Shown here piece after piece: positions 26,280-38,904 of a stretch of 64,000 bases of DNA. The position numbers were made by a program, and so were the translations under genes. Below the pieces are notes generated by a model, which was given only the letters and a program-made list of their open reading frames with translations, ran no database searches and was not told where the DNA came from. This stretch comes from Aphrophora alni (lineage: Eukaryota; Arthropoda; Insecta; Hemiptera; Aphrophoridae): NCBI GenBank assembly GCA_963513935.1, contig OY740765.1, forward strand, positions 69,164,253 through 69,228,252, read 5' to 3'. The number at the start of each line of letters is the position of its first letter. The first letter of the stretch is position 1.

Positions 26280-26611
26280 AGTGGATTTTACCTCCTAGAC
26301 ACCTCAGCCTATATGACTGTTTGTATACCTCCTGATCTCTCTATCTAGCTTATTTCAATACTCTCAGTTAGGTATATAATTTGCATAGCTAGATCACTTA
26401 TCTTTTCTGAAATTCCATTTGGAACGAAGATTGCTAGTCTTATACATCCTAATGTTTCAACTTTCAGAAGTATATGTTCTGCAGTTTTCAAATGTTAGTT
26501 GCACAGTCTGCATTTCATATTAACCTACATTAATCAAATGGTTTTTTAAAAGGCCTGCATCCTATCATGAAGCTCAAGATTTTCCTTTTACCGTATGGCT
26601 TGTTGAATGCT
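26280..26611 (-). pseudogene. LINE 3' tail (post-RNase H cysteine region)
   Basis: Minus-strand text reads KCRLCNQHLKTAEHILLK then LGCIRLAIF, matching the CRxCxxxxETxxHIL...C block after RNase H in I/R1-group LINEs. One final cysteine is replaced. It is a short, 5'-truncated insertion within the Tigger gene. Confidence 0.6.
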
Positions 26612-28200
26612 TTAACCCTAGAAGCGGCACCGACCCGCTCAGCGGGTCAATTTTTAATGCATGGTCTAGTGTAACGACCGAAAAACATGTATTTTGCAAT
26701 TCAACATTACAACCACTTAGAATCGTCCTATCACAATAAATAAAATACCGTTGCAAAGCTAATGTTCCGTAGATGCATAATCAAGCAAAAAATAATACCA
26801 CAAAACGTTATAATTAATATTCCAAAAATTGCTGAAGTTCGCGAATTTTTTATACGTTACGCCAAAGATTTGCGTTGACAAATTGTAAACAAAACTAACG
26901 TCATGTTTGTCTAATATTCCCAATTCGAAATTTCTGTCAAACAGATTTAACATAACACTGCTCAATAGATCGCGTCTCTCTCTTCAAATCCATGCTTTTC
27001 AAATGTTTCCACGTAATATAGTTTTTATTATATAAAAATTAAACAAAATCAAGAATTTTAACACTATTTTACACGCTAAAAATTAAATTTTTTGCAATTC
27101 AACTTTTGTCCTAGTAGATATTATATTATCGATATGTATTATATACCATTGTAAAGATAATCTTTTAATCTTTCATAACCAAGTTTAGAAAATTTAATGT
27201 TGCGTACAGTAGAAAAACACTACTTGACTCAAGTTGACGTTCATTGCGCTAGGTTCCGACACTTTGCCACGGCGAGGTTTATATAGAATATATCAGCTAT
27301 ATGTTCATATATTTTTTCGAAATGGTAATACTTGTCCAAATGTTACAAGTTGACAATATTATATAGTATTTTTCTTTCTCTTTCGAACTATGAAGATGAA
27401 ATTATCCAAGTTATATAGTTTATGAGTTATATCCATTCTACGAAGTGCTCTACTGAATTTTCTGCTTCCTTTGTGTTTAGCAGTTCCTAGACAGTATTCA
27501 ATATTTCTACGTTGACGTCATAGATATTTCCGTTATTTTTACATAGTTGTAAAAACGAGGTTTCCATCTTTAATTTTGTGTATGTTACAAACTTGTGGAT
27601 TGAATATTCTGAAGGCTGTATTTTAGAGAAAACGTACCAATTTCCATTGGAATCGGCACACTTCTCTTCAACCTTGTATTAGACGTAAGTTACCTTTTTC
27701 TGTCTCGTATTTTTGTGAATAATTAGAGTCTTTTGAACCGGGTTTTTTATTATATTTTGTTTATACAAAGTATAATAAATGTGTTAGTGTTATGGATATT
27801 TTTTTTATTGAGTGGATTTTCATATTAACAGTGTTATTTATTGAATTCTAGTCTTCAAACACATGGTCTATAAGTTAGGTTTTTCTAGGCCTATTCGTAT
27901 CCAATATTTTATTTTATTTTGATCTACACAATGAAAATAAAAGTGTAGGGTCGCTTTAGTGTATTATTTTGATTGATTTTTCATCTTATATGTTATATTT
28001 TTATAGGCCTAGGCCTAATTCTGGAATCATTTATATTGTAAGGCCTACCTTAGACCTTGCAAAAGCACATGATCTGTAAAGTGAGATCTAATATTTTGTT
28101 TATAAGTTAAAATAAAAGTTTTGTTTTGCTATAGTGTATTATTTTGATTCATTATTCATATTATAGGTTTTATTTTATAGGCCTAGCCCTAAATTATAAG

Positions 28201-28424
28201 CCATGTGTTTAAAATAAAACAAACAAAAAATTTTTTGTAACTTCTATAATTTATTGTGAGTCTTGCCGACTATGGTTTCGCCAGTAACGACATTGACGAG
28301 ACAACAATTTCAGTCTGTATTGTTGCCTCGTCAATGCCGTTACTGGCGAAACCATGGTCGGCAAGACTCACAATAAATTGTAGAAGTTACAAAAAAATTT
28401 TTGTTTGTTTTATTTTAAACATGG
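28201..28424. repeat. near-perfect hairpin with ~100-bp arms
   Basis: The left arm from 28201 (CCATGTGTTTAAAATAAAAC) and the right arm to 28424 are inverted copies with few differences and a loop of about 15 bases near 28312. One arm contains GCGAAACCATGGTCGGCAAG. A related sequence lies at about 40515-40560, just upstream of Penelope-like coding sequence, suggesting a Penelope-derived foldback. Confidence 0.8.
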
Positions 28425-28607
28425 ATTTCTACCAAATACCATCGGTCAATAGTATCAATAGTATAGCCATGTGTTTGTTAGACTAGGTATTTTAGAAGTG
28501 ATAAATGTGTCAGTGTTTTTCTTTTGAGTGTGATTTTTCATATTATTGGTGTTTTTTCTAGGCATATGTAAAAACTAAAAGCACCCCTAACTTTTTAATT
28601 TAAAATA

Positions 28608-29066
28608 ATGGCATCCAGAAATTTAGCCATGTCTGACAACTTGGAAAGAGTAACTGCGGACCCCGAGTTGTCAGACCTCGAAGATCATTACGATGACATA
28701 TCTACTTCACCCCCAAGAGCGTACCATGAGATGATGTCTCATATTTTTGAAGACGATCTGTCTGCAGGGGATGACATCCCTAAAGGCCTTGAAGGCAGTG
28801 AATCTGATGAAAGTTCAGACTTAGATCATGACATGTCTTTTGAGGATGATGTCGTCCAAATTACTGATGAGGGAGACTTAGCTGATGAAGTAGACTTTCT
28901 TGGCTTTGATCAGCCAGAAATTGTTTTACCGCTAAACACACAAACAGAAATTGATACTGGTCTTCCTGGACCATCACACATAACACCTGCTCGATGTACA
29001 ACATCAACAAAAAGACATAAACTCACAAAAACACAAACACCTGTGGTTCCGTGGGTAAGAGCATGA
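28608..29066 (+). CDS. piggyBac transposase N-terminal domain only (152 aa)
   Basis: An intact ATG-to-stop frame, strongly acidic (DPELSDLEDHYDD, then DDLSAGDDIPKGLEGSESDE, then SFEDDVVQITDEGDLADEVD). A short basic S/T-rich stretch follows (KRHKLTKTQTP) and the frame ends VVPWVRA. Acidic, low-complexity N-termini of this kind precede the catalytic core of piggyBac transposases. None of the catalytic motifs follows. The last codons read CCGTGG|GTAAGA, a good splice donor, so the frame may be a first exon whose downstream exons were deleted. It has stayed open while other genes here have decayed, so either it is recent or it is under constraint. Confidence 0.65.
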   Translation: MASRNLAMSDNLERVTADPELSDLEDHYDDISTSPPRAYHEMMSHIFEDDLSAGDDIPKGLEGSESDESSDLDHDMSFEDDVVQITDEGDLADEVDFLGFDQPEIVLPLNTQTEIDTGLPGPSHITPARCTTSTKRHKLTKTQTPVVPWVRA

Positions 29067-31221
29067 ATTTATCATTTACATGTTGTATGTAAGAATCTTT
29101 GAAAAATAACCTAACCTTGTCTTGCCACTTTTATATAAACATAGATATTACCTTATAAAAATTGTATAAATTGATTTAGACTTTTACCAACATTTATTCA
29201 CAACTATATTGCAAAACTTTAGTATATATTGAAAAAATTCAAAAAAAAAATTTTATATGGTTTATATACCTATTTCTGTGGAATTTTGCCTCGGTTATAG
29301 GGTAAATTTGTTGATTCCGTACATAATAATTCCAAAATGTTACCATCTAAAAAATTTTTCACTACACAACTAAATTCTACGCACCTTTCTGAAAATAATG
29401 ATATATAGAAAATGGGTATAAAATATATATTACTGTTTTTGGTAAATTTTTGAAAAAAAAGACCATTTCACCTTTTTTCGTAAAAAATGTTTTTTTATTT
29501 TGAAAATGTAACAAATATATCCCCCCCCCTAAATATATTCACAAATCTCTAGTAATTGTTGAAAAAATACCAAAAAATCTATTTGAATGGTGTACATTAC
29601 CATTTCTGTGAAATTATTCTCTCCGTTACTCTCAGATTTTTTGGTATTTGACCAAAAAACTCCAAATGTTTTAGATCTACCTTTTTTTTCACTACACACC
29701 TAAATTCTATGCACCTTTCTGAACATAATGATATATAGAACTTGGGTATAAAATATATATTACTATTTTTGGTACATTTTTGAAAAAAAAGAGACCATTT
29801 TACCTTTTTTCGTAAATTTTATTTTTTTATTTTGAAAATGTAACTAATTTATTTATTTTTTCTTCTAAATATATTCACAAATATTACACAAAACTTTTGT
29901 ATATCTTAGAAAAAGGTGGTAAGTTATTGATTTTGGATGATACAGGTTTTTCTGAAAAATGTTAACTTCATTTTTTGACATGTATCATACTTACTCCAAA
30001 ACCGTTTCAAAATTTTTTTTATTACATAGATGAATTCTATGCATCTTTCTGAGAAAAATGATGTCTTATAAGTTAGGTTTTATATAAAAATAATATTTTT
30101 TATTAATTTTTAAACAAACGAAGAATTGTCAAGAAAATTAACCATGCCGCCTCTAGGGTTAAGAAACAAAACAACATTTCTTCCAAAAAGGTTTGTGGGG
30201 ATTGCAAGCAAGGGGATGGCGATCAGAAGATAATTTGGTGGACTGGATTCAAGACAAGAGATGTGAAGGACATTTTTAACTTTGATGAAACTGAACTGTT
30301 TTTAAGCGTACACCTGAAACAAACCATAACATTCAAAGGGGAACATTACAGCGGAGGTAAACTAAGGAAAGAATGCATTATGTTTTTGATCGGTATCAAT
30401 ATGGATGCTTCTGAGAAGCTCCTCTTTTAATGATTGGGAAATCAGCTAAACCTCTTTGTTTTAAAAATGTACAAATGACTCCAGTGGTGTATGAAGCAAA
30501 CAGAAAAGCATGAATGATTGGTGAGATTAAAAAAAAAAATGGCTAATCAAACTGAATAAAAAATTCCAGAAGCAAAATTGCAGGATTGTATTGGTGATCG
30601 ACAACTGCACGGCTCACAACAGTATACTACTAATGGAGAATATCAAGGTTTAGTTCCTTCCTCCCAATATGACATTGGAAATTCAACCCATGGATCAAAG
30701 TATAATCAAAAGCCTAAAACACTTTTACTGATGCCTCATTGTTGAAAATATTCTAACAGGAGTGTATTTAGACAAAAGTGGAAAAGGAAAAATTGACTTG
30801 TATCAAGGAGCTCTTATGTGTCATAGTGTGTGAGACCAAGTGAAAGCAAACACTATTGCAAACTCTTTACAAAAAGCTGGCTTCCGTCATGTTGAACGGA
30901 AGGATATTGAAGACAGTAAAGGGATCTTACTAGCTGTTGAAAACTGAAACGATGTTGATTGTTAGAATGTTCAGTATGAAGACTTTGTTGACCTTGATGA
31001 TGACTCGGCGGTTTGTGGAGAGTTAACTCATGGTGACAATTTGGCAGGCATGACAAACAACCAGTCCACTCGTCTTCTGATGGAGAGGAAGTATCAGGAA
31101 AAAATGGTTCCCAAGGTAAACCAGGTTATAGAGTACAACAAGAGATTAAGGTGTTTTGTTAAAGGACATGAAACAGTAAGTGATTTGTTAAGAATTAGGG
31201 ATAGAGTTGGTTAGAAATATA

Positions 31222-32227
31222 TAACCATATTCCAATAGAATTATTAAACCCCAGTTAGACATAACAGTTCCTTTGGGTTTGAATTATAAATGTCAGTTAA
31301 AGGAAGAGTTGATATTACACCTAGGTATACATATGTGCGCAGATACACAGCAGATGCCAATATGTTTAAAGGACATTAACCCAACATTGGTATAACTTTG
31401 GGCCAGGTATCCTTTGTAACGCCCGCTAAATAAAGCAGAATAATTGTAACACATAAGTTACCAACAAGGTAGATTAAATTTAAAATGCTTTAGTAAACTC
31501 TCCTGCATCATGCTACTATCTGGTGAGCAACTTTGGGAACGGTATCGCGTGATCTGCTAATTCGACCTTAACCTTTCTCAACCTTGAATCATTCAAGTCA
31601 CTACCTAGTTTGAAGGCCGCCTGGTTGTATCTAAAAGTTAGTCACATAATGTAAAACTTCCAGTTAACTTTTGGTTTAAATAGTTTTGGCTCTTCTTCAA
31701 AATTTGTTTTAGAATCACTTTAAATTATGTACTAAATAACTAAAGGTACTTAAGTGCACAATGTTAAGTTCACCGAATAATTTTCACGGATGACTTTCGT
31801 TCACGCTAATAGCTCGTAAGCTTTCTTCGACCAACACCAGGTAACAAGATTAAATTGACCATATTAAGAATTATGTGCATATCTTTTAATTTTAATTGCA
31901 GCTATGTATTGTCTAGAAGTAATTCAATCATAATTAATTTTCTTTTGAATTATCATTAATTTCTTTTGAAAAACATAATTTCTTATAAAAGTAAAGTAAC
32001 CATTCTTCATTTTAAAATTAACTTAAAATCAAATTATAATCTTTAAGATAATCATAAAATCAAACAATTAATTATTTAATCTTTCATTTTAATTAAAGTC
32101 TTTTATTTCCTATTTTACTTGCAATTTGTACCAGTTTGGGATTTCAGACAAAGACCGAGCTATCTTGGTTTCTTTATTTATAAATTTCATTTTCTAATTT
32201 CCGTTTGAAGACATTTTTGTGATTGTG

Positions 32228-32281
<54 letters not shown>

Positions 32282-33460
32282 AACTACTTTCAATCTAACT
32301 TCATTACATGTAAATCTCTTGTTAAAGAACCTGTCTAAGATCAAGAGAACAAACAACTTAAACTTGAGCTGTATTCAAGTTGAAACAGAACTCAGGACAT
32401 CGTAACTTGTAAGAGTTCAATTCATAAAAAATCTTTTTGAAATGTGCCTTATTAAGGTACCAAAATGAACTTTACCTGTGTCTGTTAAAAACTTTAATAT
32501 AAAAAAAGGATAATAAAGTGAACTAAACTTGGTGATTGTTTTTGGTGAAACAAATATGTACAATCTTTAAATTAATTATTGGATGGGACAGCATGCATTT
32601 CATTCCGCCCCACGACCTCAAAGGGGTTATTTTTCTAAATAAAAAAAAAAAAAAAATGACGTCAATAAAAATTTAATTTTCCTTTTTTTATATATATAAT
32701 CTTGATCTAAACAAAATTATTTCTAAAAACACTTTTTTTTTAAAACTAATCTCTTTGTTATTTTCAGTTGGCCAACTTAGTGTTTAAGAAATTTAATAAA
32801 TAAAATTGTAATAATTTATAAGTAATTTAGTGATGGAAATTTTGTTAGATTTAATATACATTTTGAAATCAAATTTATTTTCAATAATATTTCTACAGGA
32901 AATATTTTCTTTTTCTCTCTTTAAAATTTTAACTGTAACTATTTGTATGGGGGGGGGGGAAATCAAATTAAATGTAAATTTTATTAAGGGCATGTAACTA
33001 TACAAAACTTGTTTATTAATAAAAAATTGTTAATTAAGTGATTGTTAACTTGTATTTACAGTTTGTGTAAATGGTTAATTTATTCCGGCGTTAATAAATT
33101 ACAGCACTGTTCAGAAATTGCTTCGTTTCTTTTAAACATGTTACCAACCTGGTTCCAATAATTTCTTAAATTTTATAAAAACAATATTCCTTGGTAACAC
33201 CTTACAGGAGCAAAATAAGCGGAAAAAGTTAAAATTTTTCAGACGACAATGACTCAGGACATGGTGACCCATAAACTTGATAAATTATTATAAAATACAA
33301 GAAGTAGGTGTTGAAGAGTTGAGGGATTTGAAGGGAGATATTATAGACATTAATAAAGATCTATCTAGAAATGACTAAATAGCGGCACAGGCTTTGTTAC
33401 AGAAATACATTTATATCTTTCATGGGGACCAGACGATTTTCAGGATGCTAATATGTCAGC
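31222..33460. other. presumed Gypsy 5' region; no gag recognised
   Basis: Contains a (TA)n tract (32229-32277) and AT-rich sequence. No gag, zinc knuckle or protease motif was seen. Confidence 0.4.
32229..32277. repeat. (TA)n microsatellite
   Basis: About 49 bases of TA dinucleotides with one AA interruption. Confidence 0.9.
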
Positions 33461-33479
33461 ATATTATATATACATGAAG

Positions 33480-34570
33480 AGTTATAGATCTATAGCTATA
33501 GTACCATATCATATGAGTAATGTTGAGAGGTTAGAATTAAACAGGCAGGTGGACCAATTGAAAAAGGTGGGGTGACTGAGTATTCTCAGAGTGCTTTTGC
33601 AGTGCCAGCATTTTTGTAAAGAAACCGGGAAATCAGTATAAGATGGTGGTCAATATCGTAAAAATAACGAGAATATGGAACCAGAGAGATTTCCTTTACC
33701 TCGGGTGGACACTATTTTTGATACTTTAGGCACAGCTGCATATTTTTCTTCTATGGACATTAATCAAACATTTTTTCAACAACCTATAGTTCTGGAGCAT
33801 AAGTCATATACAGCGTTTTTACACATAGGGGCTTATATCAATAAATGAGGTTACCTATGGGCACGTGTAAATCGTCTAATTCATTTCAATATAGAATGAA
33901 TAGGGAATAAGTTATTTGCAAGTTTGTTGTATCAAGGTATGATTATATATGTAGATGATTTGGTGACATACGGAAAAACATTTCTGGAACCGTTAAGACC
34001 ATTAGAGAGGGTTTTCCAATAATTAGACTCTGCAAAATTAAAGTTGAAGACCTCATAATGTTATACGTTTATTCAAATCATAGATATACTTGGACACAAC
34101 ATTTCTGCAGAGAGAATACGACTACTAGATAGAAATTTAAAGGCAATAACAGAATTTCCAAGTCTACGAAAACGAAGGATGTATGGAGTTTCTTTAGGGC
34201 AGCATCATATTATAGTTTGTCCATAGATATAGCAACATTGCTAAACCTTTCATGGATCTAACGAAAAAGGAAAGTTCAGAGAGGAAAAATTTTAAATGGA
34301 TTCAAAAAGATGACGAAGCGTTTAAACAATTAAAGGGTGTTTTGACTACACCTCCCGTTTTGGCTACTTTTAATAAGGATATAGAGATTGTCGTTTCTTG
34401 TGATGGTAGTCGGCATGCTGTCTCAATATCAAGAGGATGGTACACTACAACAGATACCACATATTAGTAGGAGATTAAGAGATACTAAGGGTATCTTCCA
34501 AATCCCGAAAAGTTGGTCAAAAATAGAAAAATTAAATTTCTATGTAGGGATTTTAAAGTTTCTAGTTTAA
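33480..34570 (+). pseudogene. Gypsy pol: reverse transcriptase and RNase H start
   Basis: Fragments in order: LNRQVDQLKK, then SAFAVPAFF (start of RT), EPERFPLPRVDTIFDTLGTA, YFSSMDINQTFFQQP (RT palm, SMDI), RLPMGTCKSSNSFQ, and the catalytic box IIYVDDLVTYGK (YVDD). The connection follows with DDEAFKQLKGVLTTPPVLAT and the RNase H start VVSCDGS. Stops and frame shifts occur every 50-150 bases. The reading then breaks off at about 34570. RNase H sequence resumes at about 38905 after the Transib insertion (FRPFLFG, then DHASLQYYKN). Confidence 0.85.
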
Positions 34571-34599
34571 TAGTTTAAGTATTTGGGTTATTAAGTTCT

Positions 34600-36300
34600 G
34601 TAGGCAGTTGACATTTACCTCTTATACCTAAGCTATAGGACCAGTTCAAAAGTGACCCTCAAACGACATTCATCCAGTGAGCACAATAGCTAAATTTTTA
34701 AGCTGTAAAATGGAAACAACTTCTAAACGTAAGTAGAATAATAGTGTGTAATGTAAAATTTAGATAATTAAATTGCAGAAATAATTATTAACAATAATTG
34801 TTAATAAAATTTAACATAAAAATTAAAATATTTTCAAACATCAAAAAAGTTATTTGCACCGTTGTGTTGGGAAAAAAAATGTATCATAAGTCTTATTTAT
34901 TATACTAATATTAAAAGATATAACAAAAATTATTTGCTATTAAGTGCTATTCTATTTACAGTGCTTTTTTTATATATCAAATGCAAACAGTTGGAAAATT
35001 TAGTCGATGACTGAAATAATTACATCACGAATTAAATATTATATAAGAGCTGATGTAGAGGTATTCTTTACATGAGATTATTGTACAACATAGAATATAT
35101 AATTTTTTAATAAGCACATCAATTAAAATTTAAAAAAAAAATTAATTATAATAATTAGTAACTATAAGTAAATAAACACAAAAAAAAACTCATTACAAAT
35201 AAATTTTTTTAACTTTTAGGACTCGGATTGTTTTATCCTATTCACAAAGTTCTAGATTATAGATTATATCTTTTAAAAGTAGTATTATGTTTATTTGGAT
35301 AAAAATATTTTTTTAAATCTATACTTGTATCTAAATTTTTTTGGACTTTGAAATGCAAAAAGTGAGTCCAATTTTTTAATTTTTATTTTAAAATCGATTA
35401 TACCAATCAACAGAGCAGAGAAAATTGAAAAAAAAAAAAAAATTTATTGAAATTATAAATAAAAATAAATGTACATTGAACTATATAAAGTATAAGCATT
35501 TTGGTATATGGTTACCACACAGACATATTCTAGTAAATTCCTAATTACACTGTCATCCGTTGTACTATTGTGCACACGAAATATTAAAATATTTAAAAAC
35601 TAAAAACAAAAATTCCTTTATATATTCAATTTTTGTAAGTCTAAAAGGAAATACAGAAAAAAATTGTAGAATATATTTACAAAACCAACTCCAAACACTT
35701 AGGCGTTTATAGGTTAGATTAACAGTAAACAAGGGAAATCACTATACAGAGGGACTCATTTGAAATATTTTAATGACTAAATAAAGCAACTTACATACTT
35801 ATATCACTAAAACATCAACTAAATAAAACATTTACTTTTTTAATTAAAAAACACAAAGTAAATTAAAACAACCTTTCACTCCATGGTTATAACTACAACA
35901 GCAACCCACCAATGCAAACATTACTCGCTTATCAGCTGGTTGCATGAATGAAATCAAGAGTCTGTCGCTTTGTTATTTTTCAGTATATAATATAGAATAA
36001 GGATTCACCATATTCAGTGGATCTTCCTGAAGCGATTAAAACCAATAGTAGTGAAATCTGTTTGAAAATAATGAAACTATGTGCAGTTAACAAAACCACG
36101 ATTTGGTTGACTCTAGCACTCTTGGCATAAAATGTGACATACGATTAGATGATGCTTAGCACTAAAAGGGTTAACAGAAAATTATGTTAAAAATAAGTAT
36201 AATAATAAAATGTTTAAAAAAATTATAAACTAAACTTATTTTTTGTTTGTCAGAAACAGATCATAAATTTTTCGAGAAAAATATTTTCACTTTTTAAACT
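34600..36300. other. AT-rich sequence, likely Transib 5' non-coding region
   Basis: No coding sequence was recognised between the Gypsy RNase H break and the first Transib exon. No Transib terminus could be located. Confidence 0.4.
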
Positions 36301-36310
36301 AAATTTAAAT

Positions 36311-38555
36311 GATGATGAATCTGAAATTGTTTGGGAAATTTAACAACATATATCTGAAGTGATAGGACAGCCATATTCAAGACCTGAAGACATGAGATCT
36401 TCAATTCGTAAATTGACGGATGAACTTAGAACAAGGTGGCAAAAGTGAAAAGGAGAGAAGACTTATTTCTTGAGAAATACAATAACTGGCTTTCTGTCTC
36501 CGTAACTGGCTTTCATTTCCAATAGAAAAATTCCCAACAAGCCAATCGGGCAGGTAATTAGGAAAAATTTGAGTATTAATATTTGTCTTTAACCCTTATA
36601 GATTTTCAAAATTAAATCAGTCAGACACTTTGAAAAAATAGAAAAATTCCAAAATTGCTAAAAAAATGCCCAATTCTCTGAGATTTTCTTTTTTTGTGTA
36701 AATATATATTAACGTACTTATCTATAAGTATTATGAGATAAAAATATTATAAAATATATAGTTATTTTTACATGATACTTGTATTTCATGTAATAATTAT
36801 TTTATGGGTTTTTACAGGCTGTCCTGTTTTGGATTTTGATCAAATGAGTGAAAGATCAAAACGTAGACAAGCCAAAAGCATTCGTTCCCAGACAAGTGTG
36901 GAAGAATTAGCGTTTGGCACAAACATCAGTTTGTGATCACCAAGGAACATTGACGCTGCACAAGTTATTAAAGATGTTCTTCATCAGGCGTCTACAGCAC
37001 AGAAATATTGACAATCGTTAGAGCTTGTCCCAGAAGCCCGAATGTCACCGAATTCTGCCATTTCACTCATAATTGAACAAACGTTGTTCAAAAACCAATA
37101 TGTAGTTTAATGAAAAGCAAGTCTACAACAAAATTGTAAATTATATCCATCTTACAAATCTGTACTACAAGCAAAACTCAAATGTTATACGGTCAGAGAA
37201 GATATGACCATATCTGAGAGTAGTAGCGAAGTGAAATTACAAAATTTGTAGACCATAGAATTTAACGAATATTTTTGGCACAAAAAGAAGTTCTTAGGAG
37301 CTAAACATCCAACAATTTTCGTCAATTGACTCTGATTTGTAAGTGGAGATACAATGGCAGTACTAGTCATAGAAATTACTAACAAAAACTGTCTGAGGAT
37401 GGTAATTTAACTTAAAGTAAATTTTTTACTTCACTTATACCTCTAAAAGTCATATTTTCTGCTACAGAAACCAATGAAACCATTAAATGGAAAAATCCAC
37501 AATCTTCGTCTCTTCGATACTGTAGACCAATATGAATAATTTTTCCATGTAAACGTTGATAATATAGTACGAGAAGTGGAATAGTGAAACAACAGCAAGA
37601 CAAACTCTTCCCGTATGATAGACTTATTGACGCAAAAGTTATAACGGTTTCTTACAAGCTTGCTTTAACAATGATTTGATGGTAAAGTTTGTAATGTAAT
37701 CACTGGAACATCTTTTGCTTAACGTTGATTTATTTGCAATGGAACATCAAAAGATTTTAATAATATTGATAAAATTTTAAAAAGAGAAGTCAAAAAAGAG
37801 AATTTTCAATTTGGAATTTATCATTACATCCATGAATAAGATTTTTGGAATGTTGCTTGTAAATATTGTACAAACTTGACAAAGAAGTGGCAAGTATGTA
37901 TTGCTGAAGAAAGAAACTGGTGGCAATTCGGAAAAAAGAAATTCAACATGGTTTCATAAATGATTAGGACTTATTGTCGACCAGCCAAAGCAGGGTTATG
38001 GTAGCTTTAACGACGGAAACACAGCTCAGCTCTTCTTTGGGCATTATACTGAATCTACATTATTAATAACAGGATTAGATGAAGAGTACTCGGAAGTTTT
38101 TATGTAATATTACAAGTATTGATCGGTTTGAACAACTCGCTATAGTTACAGCTAAAAAAATTGTGGAGTTATATCCATGGTTTTTATATGCCAACTTCCA
38201 TACATAAAATTCTCATGCATAGCAGTGAAATAATTTCTTCCGCCTTATTGTCGATAGGACAGATATCTGAAGATGCACAAGAATCATGTAATAAATACAT
38301 TAAAAGATTTCAAGAAGATTTCTCATAAAAAATGTAGCCGCACAAAAACAATGGAGGATATATTTTTTTAAGATTTTTAATTTCGTCAGATCATTTTATT
38401 ACGAGTCTAAGGAAATTACCCAAAAAAAGTTTAAGGTCCTATTTTCGAAAATGCTGGATTTACTGAAATCACCAACTGTAGTGCAATGTAATATACGTGA
38501 ATATTTAACTGATGACTCAATGACTGATTACAATAAATAACCAGATAGCGAGTAA
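36311..38555 (+). pseudogene. Transib (RAG1-related) transposase, two exons, disrupted
   Basis: First exon about 36311-36553 (QPYSRPEDMRSSIRKLTDEL, then RTRWQK), ending CAG|GTAATT. The second begins at 36818 after TTTTTACAG: VLDFDQMSERSKRRQAKSIR, then ARMSPNSAISLIIEQTL, NCKLYPSYKSVLQAKLKCY, SESSSEVKLQNL, WKNPQSS-like and YRPI-like remnants around 37495-37545, KVCNVIT (near 37690), KDFNNIDKILKREVKKENFQ, LIVDQPKQGYG, and a C-terminal region to about 38555. Many stops and indels. This motif order is what I know from the Transib family, the group from which RAG1 derives. The assignment rests on recall of the motif pattern, not on a search. Confidence 0.65.
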
Positions 38556-38904
38556 TCAAAAAAGTCCTTTGTACCGATTTCTTTTGTGAATACAAATATT
38601 TTGCTTATGAAATTTTAACATCAGATTCTTGATCATCATGCACAAAAACTCCACTTATCCGATTTTCATTCAAAAACAATAATTTTTCTACAATTTTGTC
38701 CGCCATATTGGATCCGCCATTTGTTTTTCTTTTAATTTCAACATCATATTCTTAATTAGCATACACAACAACCCCTATCTATACAATTTCAGACAAATAC
38801 TCAATATCTTCATATTTAGGCCAGATTTTCGGAAACTGTGTGTCGGCGGAGTGTTTCGGATATAGAATTCCTAAGTGTGGTGTACACTGTTATACTGTGA
38901 ATTA

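Larger units (their letters stand above)
26616..30158 (+). mobile_element. piggyBac family copy keeping an N-terminal transposase frame
   Basis: Exact TTAA duplications (26612-26615 and 30159-30162) flank ends CCCTAGAAGCGGCACC and, read from the right, CCCTAGAGGCGGCATGG. The 3.5-kb copy sits in a Tigger gene. It contains one acidic open frame (28608-29066) but no catalytic domain. A separate hairpin insertion lies at 28201-28424. A near-terminal palindrome GACCCGCTCAGCGGGTC lies at about 26631-26647. Confidence 0.9.
25881..31195 (+). pseudogene. Tigger/pogo transposase, interrupted by other elements
   Basis: The N-terminal part at 25881-26215 has the CENP-B-type HTH (KTLTFVEKVAVISEVKKG, then KDFGIPLNILS). 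The coding text resumes after the piggyBac right end at about 30190, with KDIFNFDETELFF (first catalytic Asp), MIGKSAKPLCFKNV, VIDNCTAHNS (second Asp) and LPPNMTLEIQPMDQSIIKSL (third acidic position), then a C-terminal tail to about 31195. The gap is filled by a minus-strand LINE tail (26280-26611) and a piggyBac copy (26616-30158). Several stops and frameshifts lie in each half. The order and spacing match Tigger transposases. Confidence 0.85.

Noticed and set aside
37385..37410. CTGAGGATGGTAATTT near 37397 as another hammerhead
   Set aside because: No GAAA at the expected distance and no stem II; it lies within Transib coding sequence.
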